42,701 nucleotides of DNA from Deltaproteobacteria bacterium (GCA_002869005.1 PKTU01000145.1:869-43569), one strand, 5' to 3'. Shown: positions 19,247 to 28,804, numbered from the stretch's first letter. Notes: generated by a model from the letters alone, not told the origin. Numbers and translations are program-made.

Positions 19247-20351
19247 TACCCTCAAGGCTCGCCTTAAGTATATCCCCTCCCTGCTCCGAGAAGCTCATCT
19301 TTATAAGCAGCGCCGCAACCATTATCTCCGGTTTGATGAGGCCCTCTATCCTGACTAGGTCTTTCTCGGTGGTAACCAACGCGGAGGCGGAGGAGAGGCG
19401 CGCCCACTTGGCGAGCTGCCCGAGCTCGGCCGACGTGTACTCGTGGTGGTCTGGAAAGGGGGTGGAGTCGAGCAGGCGCGCGCCAAGCTCTTCTAAATCG
19501 AGAAAGAAAGCGCCGGGGTTACCTATTCCGGCAAAGGCAAGAATTTTCCTGCCCTCCACCCAGGCGAGGGGTAAGCGTTCATTCGTATGCGCCTCCCTGA
19601 AGCAATCAGGGGTATGCGCGGCGGTTATAATCGGCGCTTGCGGGTTGTGCGCCGCCAAGTTCTCCTTCAATGCGTTCAAGGAGATCGCCCCTACCCCCTC
19701 TGCGCGGGTAAGCAAAAAGAGCTGCGCGTCCCTAAGCGCGGAGAGGGGCTCTCGCAGGCTGCCCCTCGGCAGGCAAAACAAATTACCAAAAGGACGTGAG
19801 GCGTCTATGACCACTATGTTCAGGTCGCGCTTTATGGCTAGGTGCTGAAAGCCGTCATCCATTACGATTGCTTCGGCCCCAAGCTCATCTACGGCTAACC
19901 TCGCGGCGTCGTAGCGCTTTGCCCCAATCACCACCGGGACCCCCGCCTCAAGGAGCCGCTCCGACAGCAGCAGCGGTTCGTCGCCCACTTCGGCGGCCGA
20001 GTGTTTGATCTCCCTTCCGTCTGAGACAACGACCACATCACCTTCCATCGAGCCGCCGTAACCTCTGGCGATGATAACCGGCTTTTTGCCCAGCGAAAGA
20101 AGGAGGCGGCAAACGGTCTCTACGCAGGGAGTCTTGCCGGTTCCGCCCAAGGTTATATTACCCACGCATACCGTAGGCACCCCGGCGTGGCGGCTCTTTA
20201 GGACGCCCTCGCGGTAGAGGTTCCTGCGCGTGTATTGTATTAGCGCATAGAGCCCTGAAAGGAGTGTCACCGGAGTGAGTAGTAGCGCGCCGAATTTCCC
20301 CTTTGCCCTCCTGCCCAGAAGCTCCTTGACCTTGAAGTGGAGGTTTATCAT
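19233..20351 (-). CDS. lpxK: Tetraacyldisaccharide 4'-kinase
   Basis: LpxK phosphorylates the 4' position of the lipid A disaccharide at the inner membrane. The 372-residue protein has an N-terminal membrane-associated helix (LLLTPVTLLSGLYALIQY, about 23-40) and the P-loop GNITLGGTGKTP at 64-75. The characteristic ARGYGG, DEPLLL, DDGFQHLAIKRDLNIVVID and FAGIGNPGAFF segments follow. Its start overlaps the waaA stop as ATGA. It is the last gene of the long envelope operon and its 3' end overlaps convergent trmH by 14 bases. Length is somewhat above the E. coli enzyme (328), as in many deltaproteobacteria. Confidence 0.95.
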   Translation of the reverse strand: MINLHFKVKELLGRRAKGKFGALLLTPVTLLSGLYALIQYTRRNLYREGVLKSRHAGVPTVCVGNITLGGTGKTPCVETVCRLLLSLGKKPVIIARGYGGSMEGDVVVVSDGREIKHSAAEVGDEPLLLSERLLEAGVPVVIGAKRYDAARLAVDELGAEAIVMDDGFQHLAIKRDLNIVVIDASRPFGNLFCLPRGSLREPLSALRDAQLFLLTRAEGVGAISLNALKENLAAHNPQAPIITAAHTPDCFREAHTNERLPLAWVEGRKILAFAGIGNPGAFFLDLEELGARLLDSTPFPDHHEYTSAELGQLAKWARLSSASALVTTEKDLVRIEGLIKPEIMVAALLIKMSFSEQGGDILKASLEGIIQP

Positions 20352-21658
20352 CGCCGCGCCTCCAAATGTCCTTCGCTTTTAAGGAGCGTGAGCGCACCAT
20401 CCAGCGCGCCGGAGTTCTCATCGAAAAGCTCCCGCGCCGACCGCCGCACCCGCTCAAGCTCTTCCTCATCGGACAAAAGAGCGATAGCCTTTATCGCCAA
20501 CCCATCGGCGTCATCGATCTCCCAGCCGAGCCCCCTTGAGATGGCCTCGTCGCGCATGACCCGCTGGCTCTCCATGTGCGGCCCGAAGAGGACGGGGACG
20601 CCCTCAAGAAGCGGCTCCAGAAGTGAATGCCCGCCGATTGGGGGGATGGATCCGCCTACAAAGGCCAACTTCGCCCCCGAGTAAAGCCCGCTCAGGATGA
20701 ACATTTCATCGACGATGACCACATGCCCCGCCGCCGCTGCATCTTTCAGGGCGGAATAATCCTTGGAGGTCTCACTCCACAGCACGACCTCTCTGCCCGC
20801 GCTTTCAACATCCCTTATCGCCTCGCCAAGCCGCTCCAGATGCCTTGGCGCGATGAAGAGCGCAGTTTTATCAACCCTCGCTGAAATCAAATTTACCGCA
20901 TCCGTTACAACCCGCTCCTCGGTTGGCCGCGTGGAGCCCGCCACTATGACCTTGAAGCCCGCCTCCCCCAGCCTCCTCAAAAGAGCGCCTCCGGGGGAGA
21001 GCTCGGTGGCGGGCTGGATGTCGAATTTAAGGTTGCCGTTAACCGATGTGTGGGCGATGGGCGCTCCCAACTTGACGAAGCGTTCCATATCGCGGCGCGT
21101 CTGGCACTGTATATTTTTGACTAGCGGTAGGAAGGCCCTGAAAAGCGGCGCAAACCTCCTGTAGGCTTTAAAAGCTGAATCTGAGAGTCGCCCGCTTACG
21201 ATATAAGTCGGGATCTCTCTTCTGGCAGCCTCAACCAGCAGGCCGGGCCAAAGCTCCGTCTCGCCGATAACTATCGCGCTAGGGCGTGCCGAGGAGAGCA
21301 TCCTCCCTATGCACCAGAAAAAATCTAGGGGCAGGAGACGGGCCGCGCCGCCTTCACCAAAGCGTTCGGATATCCTAAGCGCCTCATCCCTGCCCGTATC
21401 GGAGGTCGAGGTTACGATTATGGGTGTGCCGGACGCTGCCACCTTCTCCGCCAACGGCTTTATCGCCCGCACCTCTCCCAAAGAGGCCCCGTGGAGAAGG
21501 ATCGCGCCCTTCGGGACCTCCCCCCAAAAGCCAAGACGTTCGCGCCACTTCACCTTGGCGCGCGGGTTAATCAGTGAGTATAGGGGCCAGAGGAGCAGCA
21601 GAGGTATACCCGCCGCATTGAATACCAGCTGGTAGAGAAGATAGAGGGGGCCCTTCAT
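20348..21658 (-). CDS. waaA: 3-deoxy-D-manno-octulosonic acid transferase
   Basis: WaaA (KdtA) transfers Kdo from CMP-Kdo to the lipid A precursor. The 436-residue protein has an N-terminal membrane anchor (about 5-30, LLYQLVFNAAGIPLLLLWPL), the GT30 motif LHGASLGEVRAIKPL with the catalytic Glu near residue 60, TSTSDTGRDEA, WPGLLVEAARREIPTYIVSGRLS and the C-terminal donor-binding fold with VAGSTRPTEE, FVGGSIPPIGGHSLLEPL. It overlaps the upstream acyltransferase gene (ATGA) and the downstream lpxK (ATGA), so the three are coupled. How many Kdo residues it adds cannot be told from sequence. Confidence 0.95.
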   Translation of the reverse strand: MKGPLYLLYQLVFNAAGIPLLLLWPLYSLINPRAKVKWRERLGFWGEVPKGAILLHGASLGEVRAIKPLAEKVAASGTPIIVTSTSDTGRDEALRISERFGEGGAARLLPLDFFWCIGRMLSSARPSAIVIGETELWPGLLVEAARREIPTYIVSGRLSDSAFKAYRRFAPLFRAFLPLVKNIQCQTRRDMERFVKLGAPIAHTSVNGNLKFDIQPATELSPGGALLRRLGEAGFKVIVAGSTRPTEERVVTDAVNLISARVDKTALFIAPRHLERLGEAIRDVESAGREVVLWSETSKDYSALKDAAAAGHVVIVDEMFILSGLYSGAKLAFVGGSIPPIGGHSLLEPLLEGVPVLFGPHMESQRVMRDEAISRGLGWEIDDADGLAIKAIALLSDEEELERVRRSARELFDENSGALDGALTLLKSEGHLEARR

Positions 21659-22293
21659 GGCGAGGTGACACCCAACATGGCATCGGCACGTTCATTGACC
21701 TCCACCAGCGCCGCCTCTATGCGCTCCATTACAACCTCTATCTCCTCATCCTTGTCGAAGGTCAGCGGCTCGCCGTATATGAACTGTACCGTCGAGAAGG
21801 GGTGGGGCAGCTGAAAGCGGTCCCAGGAGGCGAAAACTTTCTTTCGCGAGGCAGCAACTCCAATCGGGATGAAGGGCAACCCCGTTCTCTGGGCGGCAAA
21901 GGCGATCCCCGGCTTTACTTTATAACGCGGCCCTCTTGGCCCGTCGGGGGTGAAGGCTATATTGTTGCCGCTCTTCGCGTGCCGGAGAATTCCCCTAAGG
22001 GCGTTTGAGCCTCCCCGTGACGAGGAGCCGCGCAGGCCCACAAAGCCCAGCTTTTCGATTACCCTAGTTATCATCTCCCCATCGTCGGACTGGCTTACGA
22101 CAACCCCTATCCCGAGGTCGCCGAGGCGCAGTATGGGGGCGATGAGCCGGTTATGCCAAACCGCCAAGAGCTTTGGGCCCTCAGCGTCGATCCTCTCTCT
22201 CCCCTCCTCCTTGAAGTTGAGGGAAGCTCTTAAAAAGCGCATATAAAGGGTGGTGATAGGCGGCACGATATCGACGAGGAGCTTTGACATCAT
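21655..22293 (-). CDS. DUF374 lysophospholipid acyltransferase-like protein, probable lipid A secondary acyltransferase
   Basis: The 212-residue protein belongs to the DUF374 branch of the LPLAT superfamily. Motif AVWHNRLIAPIL near residue 50 is the local variant of HxxxxD, SQSDDGEMITRVIEKLG follows, and FTPDGPRGPRYKVKPG near 115-130 is the family signature. DUF374 proteins called LpxJ act as Kdo-lipid A secondary acyltransferases in epsilonproteobacteria and have been proposed in other phyla lacking LpxL/LpxM. Its place between msbA and waaA supports a similar role here, by inference. The start is an ATG overlapping the msbA stop; a second ATG directly follows and a GTG precedes, all behind GGGGAGGGG. 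Confidence 0.8.
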   Translation of the reverse strand: MMSKLLVDIVPPITTLYMRFLRASLNFKEEGRERIDAEGPKLLAVWHNRLIAPILRLGDLGIGVVVSQSDDGEMITRVIEKLGFVGLRGSSSRGGSNALRGILRHAKSGNNIAFTPDGPRGPRYKVKPGIAFAAQRTGLPFIPIGVAASRKKVFASWDRFQLPHPFSTVQFIYGEPLTFDKDEEIEVVMERIEAALVEVNERADAMLGVTSP

Positions 22294-24008
22294 CACCCCT
22301 CCCCGAACTGTATGGAGCAGACGCGGGCGTACTCCCCGTTTTTCGCCACAAGTTCGTCGTGCCTCCCCTCCTCTATAACTGTTCCATCTTTCAGGAAGAT
22401 GATCTTGTCGGCGTGGCGTACCGTGGAGAGACGGTGAGCGATGACAAAGGTCGTACGACCTTTCATAAGCCCTGCAAGGGCGTTTTGTATCGCTTGCTCA
22501 GACTCCGAATCAAGGGCGCTGGTAGCTTCGTCTAAAATGAGGATAGGGGCGTCGCGCAAAATCGCTCTGGCAATTGAAATCCGCTGTTTTTGCCCTCCGG
22601 AGAGCATATCTCCCCGTTCACCCACGAAGGTGTCCATCCCTTCGTCCGCCTCCTCTATGAACTGGACGGCGTTTGCCGCAGCTGCCGCCGCCATAACCTC
22701 CTCGGAGGTGGCGTCGGGCCGGCCAAGGAGTATGTTGTTGTAGATCGTGTCGTCAAAGAGGAAGGTGTTTTGGTTTACCATAGCTATCGAGCGCCTTAGG
22801 GAGGAGACCTCATACTCTTTTATATCGCGCCCGTTTATCCTTATAGTGCCCTCTTGCGGCAGATAGAAGCGGGGAAGAAGACGCAATATGGTGGATTTAC
22901 CCGCGCCGGATTCACCGACGAAGGCGACCATCTCACCCTTTTTCGCCGTAAAAGATACTCCCTACAATACCTCTTCACCCTTGGCGTATGAGAAATGAAC
23001 GTCGTCAAAGCTGACCTCGGCGACGTCACCCTCAAGAGGCAGCTGTCCGGCCGTCTCCATTAGTGCCCGCTCCTCATCCATAATGCCGAAGACGCGCTCG
23101 GCGGCGCCGATCGCCTGTTGGATGCGGTTGTTAACGGAGCCGAGCTTCTTCACCGGCTCGGAGAGCAGGAGCAGGGCGGTGAGAAAGCTGAAGAAGTTGC
23201 CGGGCGTCATGGTACCCTTAAGCACCTGATGCCCACCGTAGCCTATGATCAACGCGGCCCCTACGGCGCCGAGAAGCTCCAGAAAGGGCGAAGTCGCGGC
23301 GTTTACGCGGGCCCGCTTTAGAATCTGCCTTAAAACGTTATCCGACTCGTCGAGAAAACGGCCTATCTCCCGCTCCTCCGTGCCAAAGGATTTCACTACC
23401 TCTATGCCTGAGAATGCCTCCACCAATATCTTGGAGAGCAGCCCGAGGCGGGTCTGCACCCGCTTGGTATAATTCTTTATAAGGTGGCTCACCCTCTTTA
23501 CCGGATAAATAGCGAGCGGCATCACAAAGAGGGCGATGAAAGCCAGCTTCCAATCCTGCATGAAGAGGACTGTGATAAGCCCTATGGCCGCGAAGAGATG
23601 CCTGACGAAATCGACCACCGAGGGGATGGCGCCCTGCATCGCTGAAACGTCGGTCAACATCCTAGCCAGGAGAGAGCCCGTGGCGTTCTCCTCGAAGAAG
23701 CGCATCTCTCTATACTGGATCGCGCTCATAAGGTCATTTCTTATTTTTATGACAACCGTCTCCCCGACTCTCACCAGGATCACCTGCTGGGCGTAACGGG
23801 CCACCCCCTTGATGAGAAAGAGCACGACTACGACTATCGGTATGACCTCCAGCATTCTTTCGTCGCGGTTTATAAAGACGTCATCGAGGATGGGCTCCAC
23901 CAGCTTGGCTGTCGCCGCAGTGACGCCGCCGACAAGGAGGCTGCAAATCAACGCGCTCACAAGCGAGGAGATGTAGGGTTTAAAGTAGCCGCTTATGCGC
24001 TTAAGCAT
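22293..24008 (-). CDS. msbA: Lipid A ABC exporter MsbA, interrupted by in-frame TAG
   Basis: MsbA flips core-lipid A across the inner membrane using ATP. Codons 1-348 encode the six-span transmembrane domain and the start of the nucleotide-binding domain (ending FSYAKGEEVL). Codon 349 is TAG (22962-22964); the same frame then continues GVSFTAKKGEMVAFVGESGA with the Walker A motif GESGAGKST, followed by LSGGQKQRISIARA and Walker B ILILDEATSALD. It ends in TGA. Total length of 571 codons is normal for MsbA. Relatives usually have Lys, Arg or another residue at the TAG position (VLKGVSF-like). If translation stops, the ATPase domain is lost unless ribosomes restart at the ATG at 22929-22931, preceded by AAGGGTGAG. 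The gene is flanked by lpxB (8-base overlap) and the acyltransferase gene. Confidence 0.85.
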
Positions 24009-25104
24009 CCAGGGCGCCCCTCTCTTTGAGGAAATCTAGCACTATAGAGGCTGCTCGCCCCGATGCTCCACGCTCGCCCATGCTATCCCTGACGGAGGCC
24101 AGTTCAGTTAAGATGCCGCTGCGTTTGGGGCCGTCTTCGAAAAGCTCCAGCGCAAGAGCAGCGGCCTCCTCCGGCTTAGCCTGCAATAGTTCGGGGACTA
24201 CTTCTCGTCCTGCGATTAGATTGGGTAGGGCCATGTAATCTATCTTTACCAGCCGCTTTACTAAAAAGAGGCTCAAGGGGCTGAAGCGGTATACGACTAC
24301 CATCGGCGTACCGATAAGGGAGCACTCAAGAGTAGCCGTGCCGGAGGCTATTATGCAGACGCGCGCGCGCTCCATGACCTCCTGAGAGTTGCCGGGTAGT
24401 ATCTCGATATCTATATCGGGGGGCGAGGAGAGGAGGCTCGGGTCAAGCCCTTCCGCCCTTGGCGCAATGAAGCGTAGCGGGCGGCTTTTTGCCATCATGC
24501 GGGCCGCTTCGACCATGAGGGGCCATAGGCGGGTAACCTCCGAACGGCGGCTCCCCGGCAGGAGCCCTACGAGGTCCGACTCCTCGGCGTGGGTTACCGG
24601 GTCGAGGTGGTCGAGGATGGGAGAGCCCACATAGTCGCAGGGCACTCCGTTCTCTCGCCAAAAGGTCTCCTCGAAGGGGAGGATGGTCATCAGCCGCTCG
24701 GCGGTCCTGCGGACCCGCTTCACACGCGACTTTCGCCATGCCCAGGCCTTTGGCGGAATAAAGTAGATTACGGGAATCCCCATCTTTGAGGCAACCTCCG
24801 CGAGCGGGAGGTTGAATCCTCCAAAGTCTACGGGGATAAAGAGGTCGGGCGGATTTGCCTTGAACTCCTCAACCATCATATGGCGGGCGCTCTTTAGCGC
24901 CGAGATGTTTGAGAGCGCTTCCACAAATCCCATAGCGGAGATGGAGGAGTAATCCAGCAGCAGCCTACCGCCGGCGGAGGATATCCTCTCGCCGCCAATT
25001 CCCCAGACGGCGGTCTCCGGCGCCCTGCTCAGTATCGCCGACACAAGGTTTCCCGCGTGTATATCACCGGAGGTCTCACCGGCCACTACGGCTATCTGGG
25101 CCAT
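24001..25104 (-). CDS. lpxB: Lipid-A-disaccharide synthase
   Basis: LpxB condenses UDP-2,3-diacylglucosamine with lipid X to form the tetraacyl disaccharide. The 367-residue GT19 enzyme has AGETSGDIHAGNLVSAIL at the N-terminus, the hydrophobic membrane-contact region SAMGFVEALSNI, IPVDFGGFNLPLAE (catalytic Asp region), YFIPPKAWAWRKSR, and LLPGSRRSEVTRLWPLM followed by IASGTATLECSLIGTPMVVVY at the donor site. It lies 20 bases after lpxI and overlaps msbA by eight bases. No anomalies. Confidence 0.96.
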   Translation of the reverse strand: MAQIAVVAGETSGDIHAGNLVSAILSRAPETAVWGIGGERISSAGGRLLLDYSSISAMGFVEALSNISALKSARHMMVEEFKANPPDLFIPVDFGGFNLPLAEVASKMGIPVIYFIPPKAWAWRKSRVKRVRRTAERLMTILPFEETFWRENGVPCDYVGSPILDHLDPVTHAEESDLVGLLPGSRRSEVTRLWPLMVEAARMMAKSRPLRFIAPRAEGLDPSLLSSPPDIDIEILPGNSQEVMERARVCIIASGTATLECSLIGTPMVVVYRFSPLSLFLVKRLVKIDYMALPNLIAGREVVPELLQAKPEEAAALALELFEDGPKRSGILTELASVRDSMGERGASGRAASIVLDFLKERGALDA

Positions 25105-25124
25105 AAAGCTCTTGTTTATCTCCC

Positions 25125-25925
25125 CTAGAAAGCGACTATGCTCATGTCGTTTCTATCGGCCATCTCCACCGCCTCCTCCTGCTGAAAGAAGAAGGTCTTG
25201 CCCGCCTCAAAGGCCAACACGCGCGCGCCGCCGTCAAGGCATGCCTTCACGGTGCCGAGCCCTATCGCGGGGATATCGAAGCGTTGGTCCTGATCGGGTT
25301 TTGCGACCTTTACCACCACCACGTCGCGATTGCCGAGGCTGCCGCCTCGCAGTATCGCCTGGTCCGTCCCCTCTATAGCCTCAATCGCCATCACCGCGCC
25401 GCGTTTGACCACCACCGTCTGTCCAATGTCAAGGCGGCCCATCTCTGTGGCTACGCTGGCTCCGAAATCGATGTCCACCCTTTCGTCATCTGTGGGCTTT
25501 CTCTTCGTAAAGACTTTGGCGCGAGGTATATAGTCCTCCATGAAGGTAGTCTGAGGTATGAGGGTTATCCCCTCCTCGGCAAGGGCGTCGGCGACCTTGT
25601 TCATGATCGTGTCGTCCTTCCTGTTCCTAAGCGACCAAAGCAGGCGCATGGCGGTCAAGTCGGGCTGAAAATCGCGGAAGATGCGCATCTTGTGGACCTT
25701 CCCCGCGACTATTGCTTCGGTGACACCCTCTTTTCTGAGGTGTTTGAATATCTTGCCCACCTTGCCCACCGACTGCCAAAAGACACCGTCCACGACCTCG
25801 TCGAGGACCGGGCTGGCCTCCTCGGAGATGGCTACCACTACCGGCGAGAGCCCCTTTTGAAGACATTTTCTGACGAGGATAATCGGAAATTCGCCTGCTC
25901 CGGCGATGATGCCTACTTTGCTCAT
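25125..25925 (-). CDS. lpxI: UDP-2,3-diacylglucosamine diphosphatase LpxI
   Basis: LpxI hydrolyses UDP-2,3-diacylglucosamine to lipid X and UMP, replacing LpxH of E. coli. The 266-residue protein opens VGIIAGAGEFPIILVRKCLQ, and contains EAIVAGKVHKMRIFRDFQPD and the C-terminal DIPAIGLGTVKACLDGGARV and LAFEAGKTFFF that form the active site in Caulobacter LpxI. The ATG overlaps the lpxA stop (ATGA). Its presence between lpxA and lpxB is typical of alpha- and deltaproteobacteria. It ends in TAG. Confidence 0.94.
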   Translation of the reverse strand: MSKVGIIAGAGEFPIILVRKCLQKGLSPVVVAISEEASPVLDEVVDGVFWQSVGKVGKIFKHLRKEGVTEAIVAGKVHKMRIFRDFQPDLTAMRLLWSLRNRKDDTIMNKVADALAEEGITLIPQTTFMEDYIPRAKVFTKRKPTDDERVDIDFGASVATEMGRLDIGQTVVVKRGAVMAIEAIEGTDQAILRGGSLGNRDVVVVKVAKPDQDQRFDIPAIGLGTVKACLDGGARVLAFEAGKTFFFQQEEAVEMADRNDMSIVAF

Positions 25926-26698
25926 ATGCGTGTAACGCCCCTTTCACTGGACTCGATGAAGGAGACCATATACTTGACCGCGTCTATCCCGTACTCCTCC
26001 ATCTCCATAAGGTTCTTAACCGCCGTAGAGAGGTTGTCCTTTGATTGGAAGAGGGTGCGGTACGCGGTGCGAATCGCTTTTATCTTTGCGCGATCGAACC
26101 CCCGGCGCTTTAAACCTATGAGGTTCAACCCGGCGAGCCGCGCGGGATTTCGACCCGCGGTCACGTATGGCGGGATATCCATGAGGACAACCGCGCCGCC
26201 GCCCACAATCGCATGCTCTCCCACCCTTACGAATTGATGTATTCCTGTGAGCCCTCCCACTATGACGTGGTCTTCCAGGGTGACATGTCCCGCCAGCGTG
26301 GCGGCGTTGGCGAGTATGACCCCGTTGCCCACCATGCAGTCATGGGCGACGTGGGCGTAAGCCATGACAAGGCAATCACTACCCACCTTGGTCACGCCGC
26401 CTCCGCCCTCGGTGCCGGTGTGTAGGGTGGCGAACTCGCGCACCATAGTCCTTGCACCGACCTCAAGGGTCGTGGGCTCTCCTTTGTATTTGAGATCCTG
26501 CGGCTGGAAGCCTACCGCCGCATGGGGGAAGATACGGGCATCCTCGCCGATGGTGGTATGGCCGTCTATCACCGCATGAGCGCCTACCGTTACTCCGGCT
26601 TTGAGCTCTACGTCCGGTCCGATTACAGCATAGGGAGCAATCTTCACAGAGGGGTGTATGCGCGCCTTCTCATCGACAACCGCCCTTGAGTCAACCAT
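25922..26698 (-). CDS. lpxA: UDP-N-acetylglucosamine acyltransferase
   Basis: LpxA is the first enzyme of lipid A synthesis, moving an (R)-3-hydroxyacyl chain from ACP to UDP-GlcNAc. The 258-residue protein is a left-handed beta-helix with hexapeptide repeats (IHPSVKIAPYAVIGPDVELK onward), the catalytic His in YAHVAHDCMVGN near residue 120, and the GIHQFVRVGEHAIVGGG acyl-pocket region. The C-terminal helical part follows from NPARLAGLNLIGLKRRGF. It starts 14 bases after fabZ and overlaps lpxI. Acyl-chain preference is not determinable by eye. Confidence 0.96.
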   Translation of the reverse strand: MVDSRAVVDEKARIHPSVKIAPYAVIGPDVELKAGVTVGAHAVIDGHTTIGEDARIFPHAAVGFQPQDLKYKGEPTTLEVGARTMVREFATLHTGTEGGGGVTKVGSDCLVMAYAHVAHDCMVGNGVILANAATLAGHVTLEDHVIVGGLTGIHQFVRVGEHAIVGGGAVVLMDIPPYVTAGRNPARLAGLNLIGLKRRGFDRAKIKAIRTAYRTLFQSKDNLSTAVKNLMEMEEYGIDAVKYMVSFIESSERGVTRI

Positions 26699-26712
26699 AA
26701 AGCAAAGCCTCT

Positions 26713-27150
26713 CTACTCTTCAGAAACAAAGGCCGACACTTCAGCCTCGGTTGCGATCTCGCCGTCTACAATTGCCTTGGTGGCAAGGGTAACGAAGTTG
26801 CGCTTCTTTTTGAGCATTGTGGCGTTAAGCTCCAGGCGATCGCCGGGAACGACGGTGCGCCTGAATTTGGCCTTTTCGATACCGCGAAATAAGAGAAGGC
26901 GGTTTTCAGAAAAAGTCTTTTCTTCAGAGTAGAGGGCAAGAATGCCCCCTGCCTGCGCCAATGCCTCGATGATGAGGACGCCCGGCATTATCGGCTCACC
27001 TGGAAAGTGCCCGTTGAAGAAGGATTCGTTTATCGTCACGCACTTTATCGCCTTGATTGATTTGCCGGGGTCAATTTCAAGGACCCGATCGACGAGCAAA
27101 AGCGGATATCTGTGGGGTATCAACTGCATTATCTGTTTTACATCAATCAT
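26713..27150 (-). CDS. fabZ: 3-hydroxyacyl-ACP dehydratase FabZ
   Basis: FabZ dehydrates 3-hydroxyacyl-ACP during fatty-acid elongation and competes with LpxA and LpxD for 3-hydroxyacyl-ACP. The 145-residue hot-dog-fold protein contains LIPHRYPLLLVDRV and the active-site FFNGHFPGEPIMPGVLIIEA with His48 and Glu62. It is embedded between lpxD and lpxA, the usual arrangement that lets phospholipid and lipid A synthesis be balanced. Its ATG overlaps the lpxD stop as TAATG. Confidence 0.96.
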   Translation of the reverse strand: MIDVKQIMQLIPHRYPLLLVDRVLEIDPGKSIKAIKCVTINESFFNGHFPGEPIMPGVLIIEALAQAGGILALYSEEKTFSENRLLLFRGIEKAKFRRTVVPGDRLELNATMLKKKRNFVTLATKAIVDGEIATEAEVSAFVSEE

Positions 27151-28205
27151 TACTTGTTCCCCTTTTTCTCTGTCGGCAAAAGCGCGGCTTCCAGCTCTTT
27201 AATCCGGCGATCCATCGCTTTTACGCTCCTCCTGAGATCCGGCGTCCGTGAGAAGGCCATGACGGACTTTAGCCACTCTCTGTGTTCAATGGCGGGGAAA
27301 CCCGCAACCTCCCGTCCAGCCTCAAGAGAGTGCGTCACCCCCGCCTTTGCCGCTATACGCGCTCCATTGCCTACCTCCAGGTGTCCGCCGACTCCTCCCT
27401 GAGCGGCGATGATTACGAAATCGCCTATCTGGGCGGAGCCCGCTACTCCTGACTGGGAGACCAAAAAACAATGCCTGCCGATTTTAACATTGTGTGCCAA
27501 TTGGACAAGATTGTCTATTTTTGTTCCCTCACCCACCACCGTCTCGCCCATTGCTGCTCGGTCTACCGCGGTAAGCGAACCTATCTCGACGTCGTCCGAG
27601 ATGCGGACAATTCCCACCTGTGGAATCTTGACGTGTCCATCCGCGCCGGGCGCGAAACCAAAACCGTCCGAACCTATAACGCAATTCGGCTGCAAGATGA
27701 CACGAGCCCCTATCTTGCAACCCTCCCTAACTGTAACGTTTGGGTAAATCACCGTATCTTCGCCAACGCATACATCCCTGCCCAGGTAGACACCGGGGTA
27801 GATAACGGCGCGCGCGCCGATATCCGCGCCATCCTCGACATAGGCTCCAGCCATTATCGTAATATCTTCGCCGAGGACAACTCCTTCGCCTATGTAAGCG
27901 CGCGGGTCAATCCCTTTACGGGGGTGGCTGGGCGGATTGAAGAGTTGTGATATGAGCGCGAAGGTTTTGTAGGGGTCCTCGGATACAAGGAGATTCAAAC
28001 CCTCGGCGATATCGGCGGGCGACACTATTACCGCCGCTGCGCTGGTTTCGCCAAGCTGTTTGCGGTACTTGGCGTTGGATAAAAAGGCGAGCTTCCCCAT
28101 GCCGCCGGCTTGGAGTGTCGTTACTCCGTCTATCAGCAAAGCGGGATCGCCTTTGACCGTCGCGTTAAATCGCGCCGCGAGTTCGCCCAGGGTATAGGAG
28201 GCCAC
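27150..28205 (-). CDS. lpxD: UDP-3-O-acylglucosamine N-acyltransferase
   Basis: LpxD adds the N-linked hydroxyacyl chain to UDP-3-O-acylglucosamine. The N-terminal uridine-binding domain ([18 protein letters not shown]) is followed by the left-handed beta-helix with hexapeptide repeats and the catalytic His in [13 protein letters not shown]-terminal helix contains [15 protein letters not shown]. The start deserves note: the frame is open further upstream, but a GTG at 28203-28205 has a strong AAGGAG seven bases before it, formed from the end of ompH, and matches where LpxD proteins begin. That gives 351 residues. An ATG at 28232 inside ompH is less likely. Confidence 0.94.
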   Translation of the reverse strand: MASYTLGELAARFNATVKGDPALLIDGVTTLQAGGMGKLAFLSNAKYRKQLGETSAAAVIVSPADIAEGLNLLVSEDPYKTFALISQLFNPPSHPRKGIDPRAYIGEGVVLGEDITIMAGAYVEDGADIGARAVIYPGVYLGRDVCVGEDTVIYPNVTVREGCKIGARVILQPNCVIGSDGFGFAPGADGHVKIPQVGIVRISDDVEIGSLTAVDRAAMGETVVGEGTKIDNLVQLAHNVKIGRHCFLVSQSGVAGSAQIGDFVIIAAQGGVGGHLEVGNGARIAAKAGVTHSLEAGREVAGFPAIEHREWLKSVMAFSRTPDLRRSVKAMDRRIKELEAALLPTEKKGNK

Positions 28206-28209
28206 GTTA

Positions 28210-28743
28210 TTACTCCTTAGCAGACCTTTCATCGTATATGCGGATAACCTCGTCGGTAATATCCATCGAGTCATCAGCGTAGAGCAGCCATACACCTGCC
28301 TTGTTGAGAACCATATCGTAGCCGTTCTTCTCGGCAACTTCTCTCACTATTGATTCGAGGTCTTTCAAGACTATGGAGGTCAACTCATCACCCTTGGAGC
28401 GAATTTTCTGCTCCTCCGCCTCAATCTCCTTTTGGAAGGCGACCTTCTTCTCCTCGAACTCCTGGCGCTTGGCAATACGCGCCTCCTCGCTAAGCACCGG
28501 GGCCTGCTTCTCGAAATCCTCCATCATCTTTCTTAGCTCGTCCTCCCTAACCTTAAGGAAGTCTTTCAGCCCGTCACGCTCAGCGCGGAATTTGCTGCCC
28601 AGCCGCTCCCCCTTCTTGGACTTGGAGATGCATTTTTGGAGGTCGACCACCGCGGTCTTGCCGGTTGGCGCCGCGCTCGCCGTTACTACAAAAGCCATAA
28701 GGGCCGAAAATATTATCACTGCTTTGATGAGCTTATTTTTCAT
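28210..28743 (-). CDS. OmpH/Skp-family periplasmic chaperone
   Basis: The 177-residue protein has a signal peptide (about 1-24, [20 protein letters not shown]) and the OmpH/Skp layout: a short beta segment ([20 protein letters not shown]), long helical coiled-coil arms rich in Lys and Glu (about 45-125), and a closing [20 protein letters not shown] strand. Skp trimers hold unfolded outer-membrane proteins in the periplasm and deliver them to BamA. Here it lies directly between bamA and lpxD, the conserved order. GGAG precedes the ATG. It ends TAATAA. Confidence 0.92.
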   Translation of the reverse strand: MKNKLIKAVIIFSALMAFVVTASAAPTGKTAVVDLQKCISKSKKGERLGSKFRAERDGLKDFLKVREDELRKMMEDFEKQAPVLSEEARIAKRQEFEEKKVAFQKEIEAEEQKIRSKGDELTSIVLKDLESIVREVAEKNGYDMVLNKAGVWLLYADDSMDITDEVIRIYDERSAKE

Positions 28744-28804
28744 CTTGCACTCCGTTCATATTTTACTTTAATATTCTGTGGTAACTTATTGTTTATTCTA
28801 CTTA

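Noticed and set aside
28206-28337. Longer N-terminus for LpxD reaching into ompH
   Set aside because: The extra residues do not resemble LpxD, overlap the ompH coding end in another frame, and a GTG with a strong AAGGAG lies at the natural start.
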